A stretch of DNA of 64,000 bases. Source: Aplectana chamaeleonis. Its lineage: Eukaryota; Nematoda; Chromadorea; Rhabditida; Cosmocercidae. This document shows, one piece after another, positions 55,365 through 64,000 of the stretch (positions within the stretch are counted from its first letter, which is position 1; each line of letters begins with the position of its first letter). The notes beneath the pieces were generated by a model that made no database searches, was not told the DNA's origin, and saw only the letters and a list, made by a program, of their open reading frames with translations. A program made the translations under genes and the position numbers. Location of the stretch: the NCBI GenBank assembly GCA_029168955.1, contig JAPDOI010000182.1:992001-1056000 (forward strand), in the 5' to 3' direction.

Positions 55365-55824
55365 AGGCAGCATACACGCTCGTAAACGTGGTTGAGCTAA
55401 CAACGTGAATCGAACCGCATTGCTTACAACATGAAGCCTACGCATTTTGAAGCGTCAGAAACGATCCACGATGCCGTCACAGGAGTAGCAAGTTTGGCCC
55501 CGCCCGTATTTTCACGCCCCCTGTATATGCCCTTTTTCTCCGAAGCAGGGTTGCTGGGTCATCTTCGTCGTCGGTACTCTTGGTGGATAGCCTAACAAGT
55601 GAACCACACACGTCACTGACGGCGAAGATGAGCCAGCAACCCTGCGTTGCAGGAAAAGGGCAAATACAGGGGCGTGAAAATACGGGCGGGGCCAAACTTG
55701 CTACTTCTGTAATGGCATTGTGGGTCGTTTTTGACGCTTCAAAAAGCGTATGCATTATGTTGTAAGCAATACGGTTCGATTTACGTTGTTAGCTCAACCA
55801 CGTTTACGAGCGTGTATGCTGCCT
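55365..55824. mobile_element. MITE, AGGCAGCATACACGCTCGTAAAC ends (copy 2)
   Basis: TTAA at 55361-55364 and 55825-55828; the second TTAA is shared with the next element. Inverted through its whole length, like the copy at 41197. Confidence 0.92.
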
Positions 55825-55828
55825 TTAA

Positions 55829-56497
55829 AGGCAGTGTTCACGATAATCTTCGATTTCGAGATTAATGGCTAAATCGATTGTTTGGCCTCCGGGTAGAACT
55901 GAAATGACGAAAAAATCGCGAAAAACGCCCCAGAATAGCACCAAATCCTTTACTTTCACCCCACCTTTTTACTCTCATTGGAACTGTTCGCTGTGACAAT
56001 GGAATCTTTTGTGGATCCGTCTTTTGGAATTCGCTACTCTCTGTTGCTCTGTTCTGTCCTTCGGACCCTAACTAATGCAGTTTCACCTAAAATATTCTTC
56101 CATTTTCGATTAACCCCATTTTTCACCGGTGACAACCACCGTGAACATGTTCATCCGATCGGACAACTAGTCCAGGCCACAGAATAATGTTACTGAAATG
56201 AGACGTTTTAGTGCGATTCAAGCCGTTTCTTCGTAATTTTGGTAACACTTGGGAGAAAACCTAAACAGGCAGCAGCGACTGTTTATCAATACGAGTTCCA
56301 TCACATTATTTTGCCAGTGGAGGTGTTCCACGAGTTTCATCACGTTTGAACGTACCAACTTCGTGCATATTCAGTACGATAAACCACCATATGGATAAAC
56401 GGTCGCTGCTGCCTCATTAGGAGGCCTCAACACTTGGTGGCCAAAGCGTTGTTTTGAGTGGAAAATTCGGGAACGAGAATCATCGTGAGCATTGCCT
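55829..56497. mobile_element. MITE, AGGCAGTGTTCACGATAA end, with nested insertion
   Basis: Begins directly after the TTAA at 55825-55828 and ends GTGAGCATTGCCT. The interior matches 24117-24599 inverted, but is about 190 bp longer, partly because a ~150 bp inverted-repeat insert (GGCAGCAGCGACTGTTTATC ... GATAAACGGTCGCTGCTGCC) lies at about 56268-56413. Confidence 0.8.
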
Positions 56498-57344
56498 TTA
56501 GGCTACAAGCAACGAATCACGCGAAGGGGTATTATTTGATATTTTCGTGATGAACAACACAGCCATATTTCAAAACCTCATCACGGCTGCCAGAAATTTC
56601 CTTTTTTTTTGGGTAACAAAAAACGTGTTGTGTGTGATTGTTCCTGTCACATACATATGAGCGTGGCGATGGAAATCAGCAGCAAATCGCAGTTCACGGC
56701 TAAATCATAGGCGTCGCGAATCGTAATTGCACCCTTTAACGCACGACCATTAGCGATCCTAAGTGCCCATTTCGTCCGACGGCCCTCAGCGAGAGCATAT
56801 CGTCCCCCTTCAGCTAAACACTGCTCATAGCTAAAGACGTCTCAGTCGCTATCGCAGTGTCTTGTTTGCATTTTCATATTGTTGTAGACATTTCCTGGAG
56901 TTTTCCGGTTTTTTCTCATAATAGTAGTCCGTTGTGTTCTACTTTTTTTTCTTCTCAAAGTGTTAATTGCTCTCATATAAACACAGTATTCATTATCGTG
57001 GCTCGCAAAAAACTTCTGCTTTATGACGCAACATGCGCAGCTGAAGCTTCAGCCCTATCTTCTTGTCACTTTCTGCCGTTGCACGGGTGCCAGAGTGGAG
57101 AGAGAGAGACTGATATCGAAGAGAAATGCGAAACTATTCAATGAAATCCACCACCGACCTACTTTTTTTCGCTGCTAGTCTAGAGGACCAATCTTCCGCA
57201 AAGTTCTGAAGTTAGGAGTAACTTAATTCGCAGATATTGATACAAATCTCCTATGAGGAAGAGAGCGCAAATCACCAGATGCCTCAGAGACACACTGGCA
57301 GAAGAGCAAATTTCAAGTTGTCTCATAATCCGAAAACTCGTCCT

Positions 57345-58361
57345 GGGGCCGTATGCATACCTCTCCCCGAGCGTCCCCGCGCAGGGATGGGGACGACCCC
57401 GAGTCATCCCCGGCATGCACATCTCCTCTCACGATCTTTGGGGGGCGAGCTCCGCCCACATTTTCCGGGGATGGCGTCCCCCTACGAATTTGCTCAGGGA
57501 CGATGGGGTTAGAGCGCGGTTATGGAATGGGGCGCGTTATTCCACCATAGTGAATATTTATTTCGATGGAAGTTCGACAGTTGTCGGACATTAACCTACT
57601 CTCAGGGACGATGGGGTTAGAGCGCGGTTATGGAATGGGGCACGTTATTCCACCATAGTGAATATTTATTTCGATGGAAATTCGACAGTTGTCGGACATT
57701 AGCCTACTCTATGTTAGTCAACAGCGTCAGGTAACATTTCAGGGGCGGTGTCACTACCAAGATGCACGCATGTTTTGTATACACATTTGTTATACAGAAA
57801 TTAATTGCGGAAAATTTCAGAATTTCGCAGTTCTGATAGGTGTTTGAATTGGCGGCTACTATACTTTCTGTTCATTGAATTACTTGTTTTCCATTAAGCT
57901 TACTTCACATTATTTCTGCGTTATTAGCTAGCGATTGCTCGGTGCAACGAAAGGATTCGTAAGAAAATATCACGCAGTTGTAAGAATCACGCAAAAGGCG
58001 CAGACACTTCTCTCTCGTGGCGTATTGTAATACAATCTGATCATTCAATGTTTCGAGTTAGAATCAGTCTTACCAGTACTGTTTCACAACCATACATAAG
58101 TAAAGGTCGTAGCAGAGCTAAAAGTATTTCACCACATCTTAGAATCTCCTAGAAGCTTTCGCCGGCCATGCCTAGCTCATTAATGAATATATGCAAGTAA
58201 CGGGTACGAGTTGTACACTACCGCGCTCCAGTAACAACCGTCTCGCAGCCTGTGCCCTCCCCATTTTCACCGTGCGTCCTCTGCGTCCCTGCCACTCTGT
58301 CATCCCTTGCGGGGACGCTCGGGGACGGATCCCCGCCGGGAAGAGGTATGCATACGGCCCC
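57345..58361. mobile_element. 1 kb element with GGGGCCGTATGCATAC ends
   Basis: GGGGCCGTATGCATACCTC at left is inverted as GAGGTATGCATACGGCCCC at right, with CCCCGAGCGTCCCCGC next to each. A 108 bp tandem duplication lies inside (57496-57711). No transposase, no clear target duplication. Confidence 0.7.
57496..57711. repeat. 108 bp tandem duplication
   Basis: AGGGACGATGGGGTTAGAGC through CGGACATTANCCTACTCT occurs twice with a 108 bp period and only a few differences. Confidence 0.92.
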
Positions 58362-59090
58362 TGAGATGCTTGGCAATTCGGCCTTTCTTTTCCGTGGTAA
58401 GGCGAAGTGGCTTCCATCTATATATTCATTTCGTACTCTGAGCGTTTCACTCAAAAGAGCAGTTCGCAAACGAATAAAAATCTCGAAATTGATACTTCAG
58501 TCCTTCAGTGCTTTCAAAGGTACAATCGAGCTCTCCTATGTTCACGTTTTAGTGGAGACCAGCCTCTACCCATCTTTCCCACGAAGGTCGTTTTTGGAAG
58601 ATTGGAGGCTTCTTGAAAACGTGCAACACATAGGAACTCCGTCGACTTGATGGTGGCAGTTTTTCAAGGCATTTTTCATGAGATGGATGAGCTATCATAA
58701 GCGTCTGTGATGCGTGCAGAGAAGGCAATTCTACTCCATCTCAAAATTTATCTCTATGGTCATTCATCTCATCGTCTATCGAAGCTGAGCACTCTTAGCG
58801 ACCACTCAATTTTCTGCATCACTTTATTTCAGATATTAACTACAGCAGCGGATAAAAGTTCGGACACACCGTATTCTCTCTTTAGTAGCTATATCCCTTT
58901 TTGAAGTATGCACACATATGATAGATGTTCACCAAAATAGGGGGCTGAAAAATAGAAATGCATATTTTATAAAAAAGTAATCGGCAAAAGACGTGAACTA
59001 CAGCTTTGAAAAAAAAAGATTTCAACGCGTGTCTAAGCGACGAATGTACAGTGGGCATGGGTCCTAGCAATACTTCGCGTTCCTTGCACA

Positions 59091-61283
59091 CAGGGTTCGG
59101 CACGAGGTGCGGACAAGGCTAAATTTTCTCAGACCCCCCCCCTATAGAAGCAAACTTTTGGCGATTTTCTCAGACCCCCTCCCAGAAGCGTTAATAGGTC
59201 AAATTTTTGGCGGTTTTCTCGGACCTCCTCCCAGGAGTATTAATTGTCTGTTTTTGTAGTAAAATTGACATGAAAATGACAACTTATTCCAAAAGATGTA
59301 TAATTCGAAGAAGAACAACCATTTAAAAAAAACAAGACATTAACATTGAAATGGATCACGGACGAGGCTTTTCTTGACGGATTACCTGAAGTTGCCTGCG
59401 TTTTTCAAAAACTTAGCTAAAGTAAGGGTTTTGATTATAGGAACCTTCGCGCTGGAAGTCTACCTTTTTGCAAGGTATGAGTCAGGAGAACGCGCTGGCC
59501 GAGTCCAGCGTGGTCGATTTACCCTATATACTCACTTTCACCGTCCAACATAGATGCTGAACACCGCTACAGTATAAGGCCTCACACTTTTTTTCAGGTG
59601 TGGTCCCGCTGAAAAGGAGCATTTTTGAAATTTAGGTGTCATGAGAGTAAGATATTTGAGTCCAGCGTGGTCGATCTACCCGTTATACAATCGTTTACCG
59701 TCTCAGTGTAACGCCGAAGACCGCTACATAGTAAACTGAACAAGGTAAAAAATGTAAAAAAAACGTCGAAGTCTGCAAACCTGGAGTAGGGTTTTAATAT
59801 ACCTGTAACTTGTCTTCCAAAAGAGATACCCCGGGTTTGAGCAAAACTAAGAAACTAGGTTTGTAACCCTACCGAATGAAACTTTACTCGCTCCCAGAGG
59901 ACGCCTTACAAAAAAATTTACTAGGTGTGGACATTTGATGTTTTGAGCATAAATGTCCACACCTAGCCAGTGCATTTAGGTGTGGACATTTATGCGCAAA
60001 ACATCAAATGTCCAGACCTAGTAAATTTTTTGTAAGGCGTCCTCTGGGAGCGAGTAAAGTTTCATTCGGTAGGGTTACAAACCTGGTTTCTTAGTTTCGC
60101 TCAGACCCGGTTTAGCTCTTTTGGAAGTTAAGTTACAGGTGTTTCAAAACCCTACTCCAGGTTTGTGGACTTGGACGTTTTTTTCACGTTTTTTACCTTG
60201 TTAAGCTTCCTATGTAGCGGTCTTCGGCGTTACAGTGAGACGGTAAAAGATTGTATAAGGGGTAAATCGACCACGCTAGACTCAAATATCTTACTCTCAT
60301 GACACCTAAATTTCAAAAATGCCCCTTTTTAATGGGACCACACCTGAGAAAAGTGTGAGGCCTTTTACTGCAGCGGTGTTCAGCATCTATGTTGGACGGT
60401 GAAAGTGAGTATTTAGCGTAAATCGACCACACTGGACTCAAATATCCTTCTCTCGTGGCTCCTACTTTTCAGAATTGCCGACTTCCGGTGGGACCACACT
60501 TGAGAAAAATGTGAGCCCATGCAGTGTAGCTGTCTTCCTATGATGCCGTTAAAGTCTGTATATGAGGTAAATCAACCACGCTCGACTCGATTATCCTACT
60601 TTCGTAACCCTTACTTTCCAAAAAAAGTGAGGTCTAACGTTTTGCGAGAATTGAGCACCTTGCGAGATCGAATCCGCGTAGTGTGTTTCGTGTATGAGCG
60701 GGTTTCGGAGAATGAAATTCGAAACGTTACCAGATTAACAGACGCTCTTTCCAACTAGCAAGTGTTTTTGCCATGTCTGGTCTGGCTAATGTTGAAGCAC
60801 CTATTTTCGTATCTAATCACCTATTGAAGCGTGTTTCCATACATGTGAAGTGACCTCCTGTTCTTCTCTAGAAACTTGTTTTTTTCTTTAGTACATCTCG
60901 TCGTCTTCGCCTTTGCCAATAACTTCATTCATCGCATCCACTCTTTTCTTCCGCCCCATTCCGTAGCTTCCAATCTGGGCTTATTTTCAATTCAGTACAC
61001 AACTATCCATGATACACGCTCAGAACCTATGTGCCTTACATTCAACCATAGGGGAACCTTTAATATAATTTTAACACTTACGCAAATTTAATTACAACAA
61101 GGTTTCATGTTAACTGGACGGCATTACCGAATTATTCGCAAAAAATATTTCTAGACAGTGTACCTTCTAGCCCCGGTCAGAATGATTCACGTGGTCTCCC
61201 GGTGGAGCTCAGACCCAGCTCCCTCCTCTATTGCGCAGCTCAGACCCCCCGGTGTGGATATCCACACCCTGCGCCGAACCCTG
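59091..61283. mobile_element. Non-autonomous hAT element with 8 bp target duplication
   Basis: Terminal inverted repeats CAGGGTTCGGC...GCCGAACCCTG are flanked on both sides by CTTGCACA (59083-59090 and 61284-61291). CA-start termini and an 8 bp duplication are the hallmarks of hAT insertion. The interior is a near-palindrome with ~460 bp arms (59498-59962 and about 59975-60438) containing repeated GTCCAGCGTGGTCGAT. No transposase is encoded. Confidence 0.9.
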
Positions 61284-61383
61284 CTTGCACATAGCACAAG
61301 TGCACACAGGTGCACTGAGTTTGCGATAAATTAAAATGGGGAACTGAAAGTATCACTAGGATCCATGCCGACTGTATGTTCAT

Positions 61384-61632
61384 AAACTCTGGCACCGCCC
61401 TAATAGGCTACGCAATCGAGCCTCACCGGCAGCGTGCGGTCGCGCTACGTGCTCATTTGTGCTAGATAACCTGCGATAGGATAAATAATCAGAAGTCGAA
61501 AAATAGTTGCAGAACGCCTACGAGATAGAATAGTCATTCTATCGCAGGCTGTCTAACAGAAAAGAACACGCGGCGCAATCGCACGCACCCGGTGAGCCTC
61601 GATCGCGTAGTCCACTACGGCGGTTTCAGAGT
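61384..61632. mobile_element. MITE-like inverted repeat
   Basis: ACTCTGGCACCGCCCTAATAGG, ATCGAGCCTCACCGG and AACCTGCGATAGG all return inverted by 61632. The frame running right of it is not supported as an exon. Confidence 0.75.
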
Positions 61633-62177
61633 CTATGTAGACTCTAGTTCATTTCAAGTGAACTCCTGTTCTCGACTATCACAGCAAGAAGCGGTGGCTT
61701 TTCCGTCGGAACCTCCTTATAACTTGTTATACTTCACCGAGGCCCACCGCTCCGCTGCTGGTGATTACCGAAATCGACAGGTCACTAGAGACTTCCCAGA
61801 GTCTAGCTGAGTAAGTTGGGCTTGAATAACTCATTTCTACATGTAGTTTTTTTGCATGGGGATTCAGAAAATAGTGTTGAAACTAGCGTAGAACAGCTCG
61901 TAAAGTAGAAAATATTGTGCATTTTTGGTCTCTGAACAAGTTTTTAAGTGCAATTCCACTCACTTCCACAAAATACATACGTATTATACTCCTATAAAGA
62001 AATATCTTCACCCGGTATGCTCATGTAAACTTTGTTTTCATGAATGCCGTTTACCGCCGTTTTCTGAGTTTCGTAACCGTTGTTCTGATAAAAACCTCAG
62101 CAGTGGAAGCGCATGGTTAGAACAACAGCAGCACTCACGTCGTTAGAAACCACAGAAACTAGTCAAGTTGACTGCAA

Positions 62178-62411
62178 AGTCTGTCCGAATGGCACTGTCC
62201 GTCCGCGTGGTCGGCGTGCGTGTCGAGCGGCAGTCGAGAGGGCATTTGTCGGACTTGTCAATCGATTAACAAGAGTATTAGACGATTAGTGAGTAATATT
62301 CCGGTCAGCTTTTTGCAGCCGTTTGAGGGCTCTTTGGAAAAAATGCCTTCGCCACTACCGCTCGACACGCACGTCGACCGCCTGCGCTGACAGTCTCATT
62401 CAGACAGACTT
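62178..62411. repeat. Inverted repeat, ~73 bp arms
   Basis: AGTCTGTCCGAATGGCACTG...GAGGGCATTT is inverted as AAAATGCCTTCG...ATTCAGACAGACT. Confidence 0.8.
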
Positions 62412-63514
62412 GATATAAGTAATTTTTAGTACCAAAACTCGGAAAGACGCCCACAACACCTTCCAAACTTCGCGTTTTGAATCAAGTCGAATGCCTGCAA
62501 ATTTGAGTTGTGGCCGTTTTGGCTCATTTGTAACGCTTCCAACAACAAAGATCTTCTAGTACAGGTTGTGCGAGTCTACTATCATCGCTATCTCAGCCAT
62601 TTTTGTGAGCGTAATTGCCGCCTCTGACAGTGAGAGAGAGAGAGTCAACGAGATGAAGTTGTTATCTTTTTCACATCAGGTGAGCGGACAAAAAGTTAGT
62701 GGATAATGGATAATGCTAAATTTTCCTCAAAAATGACCCGATAATGGATAATCAGACAATTGTTAACGGACAAAGGAAACATAACGGCAAGTACATGAAA
62801 TGTAGGCATAGCCACAGGTTTTCTTTTTCTTTTTGGCCAAGCCGACATATCTCATCAATATCATCATTGTTAACGCTTATGCTAACTTCGTAAAAGAAGC
62901 TGATTTTGCTGAGACAAGAAAAAGAATCTGTGGATATAAGTATATTTTCATATAGCGATATGTTCCCGTTATCCCTTAACCGTTATCCGTTTATCCATCT
63001 TCGAGTCATTATTAGGGAAAACTTGCCATCATCCGTTATCCGGTGAATTTTTATCTGTTCACCCATGTTGCACATGCTGAAGATTCATGTGCTATCTCCT
63101 ATGCAATCACGTTAAGAGAGTACATAGAGTAGTAAAGACACATTTTATAGTGAGAGAAGTAATGTTCTGCCGAACTTTTTCTTCATACTTTCCGCCATTC
63201 TCATCCTTTTTACTTATTTTCGATTGCTAACAGTTTTCGAAGGCTGCTCACCCCTTTGGGTGTCCGAGGTGACGAAAGTGCTTCTCACAACAAGTCGAGG
63301 AAGGATAAACTGGATTATTCCGACTCTCTTATGATTATTCATGAGAGCTCCATTCTGTCAGGGTTTCCTTGTTTTGAATTCCGTCAGGAGTCCTAGAAGG
63401 GCTGTGTGTGGACTAATCAATTGCACTCACATGACATCTGATTACTAACAATAAGAAGAGCTTCTACGACTCATCTCTGTTAGATGTGCATACATATACA
63501 TACTTAATTTAATT
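62412..63514. other. Intergenic or intron sequence
   Basis: A short GA repeat lies at 62629-62643. GGATAATGGATAA-type phrases cluster at 62700-62760 and 62970-63060. No gene recognised on either strand. Confidence 0.4.
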
Positions 63515-63520
63515 ACTTAC

Positions 63521-63703
63521 CGCTATCTCGTAGGAGGCTGTCTGAGATGGGTTTATCTTTTCAATACGCACTTCAGCAGCTCGCATGTACAGTCGACGCG
63601 GAATTGTTAGTCGGATTGGTGCATGCCGCGGCAGTCCGCATCTCTGCACACTAATATACGCTGCACAATCTGTGTCCTGGGTAAACACTTTCTGACGAGC
63701 CAT
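63521..63703 (-). CDS. First coding exon of an unidentified minus-strand gene
   Basis: Starts MARQKVFTQDTDCAAYISVQ and runs 61 codons to a consensus donor GTAAGT (63515-63520), phase 0. The ATG lies six bases after an acceptor, TTCCACAG, itself preceded by a strong donor GTGAGT at 63753-63758, which would make a 43 bp intron from a 5'-UTR exon. Phase 0 reading into that exon meets stops, so the ATG is the likely start; trans-splicing at the same acceptor is equally possible. Composition is basic with two cysteines; no domain recognised. Further exons would lie to the left and I did not find them. Confidence 0.55.
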
Positions 63704-64000
63704 TCCGAGCTGTGGAAGCAGTGAGAACAAAAATGTGACAATGGAAACCATAACTCACCGATCAATCGCAGCTCTAGAAAAAATGATTGATTCTACAGTA
63801 TACTGATAGAAGTCCGCAACCGCACCACCACCTTTTTCCGTTGCCAAGGGTTGTATGACCAACTCGTTGTGTTATCAAAGGTAGGGATATAAGGTTGGAA
63901 GGAGTTAAAGATGAGAAGCCGCCACCAGTTCTCACCAGTCATCTACCCCTTTTTCATAGAATGTTAATGCAACTGTTAAACAACATGAAAAACAGACTTT

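Noticed and set aside
61592..61810. 72-codon + strand frame after an acceptor-like TTTCAG
   Set aside because: It begins inside an inverted repeat element, and the sequence has no neurexin character.

Overview
The window is nuclear DNA from a nematode, most likely a strongylid such as a hookworm. Three things point there: a neurexin gene split into 25 small exons with many 49-112 bp introns, two AG acceptors placed a few bases before a start codon as in spliced-leader trans-splicing, and a 1.25 kb mariner of the type described from Ancylostoma. The species call is an inference. No bacterial-style operons, CRISPR arrays, rRNA genes or convincing functional tRNA genes are present.

The one large gene is a neurexin (nrx-1) on the + strand. 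I rebuilt 25 consecutive coding exons from 6227 to 52999 by matching splice sites and phases. They total 2977 nt, 992 codons plus one base, with no phase conflict. In order they encode LNS2, LNS3, EGF2, LNS4, LNS5, EGF3 and LNS6 of an alpha-neurexin. LNS1 and EGF1 must lie left of the window. The transmembrane segment and cytoplasmic tail were not found and probably lie to the right. The exons sit in tight clusters (6.2-6.6, 11.4-11.9, 20.8-22.8, 29.4-30.8, 34.9-36.4 and 52.6-53.0 kb) separated by introns of up to 16.2 kb that hold almost nothing but repeats.

Inside the 16.2 kb intron (36407-52614) lies a small gene on the opposite strand (38883-39092). It encodes a 69-residue secreted peptide with a Cx3Cx11Cx2C pattern, an acceptor just upstream of its ATG and an AATAAA signal just after its stop. 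A frameshifted paralogue with the same cysteine spacing is on the + strand at 42087-42296. The same intron holds a 7.8 kb inverted repeat with 3.5 kb arms. At the right edge a minus-strand first exon (63521-63703) begins an unidentified gene.

Repeats by region: a ~145 bp satellite with higher-order structure at 1-3420, then a CRE-containing 42 bp repeat; foldback elements at 3.7-4.9 kb; two copies of a 1.1 kb long-TIR element (12473-13563, 19382-20487); two arrays of an AATTCG-rich 42 bp repeat (15.4 and 17.4 kb) flanking another 42 bp minisatellite (16.2-16.6 kb); a mariner with a frameshifted transposase (31255-32507); a non-autonomous hAT with a perfect 8 bp target duplication (59091-61283); and at least a dozen members of a TTAA-flanked MITE family, several inserted end to end and sharing one TTAA.
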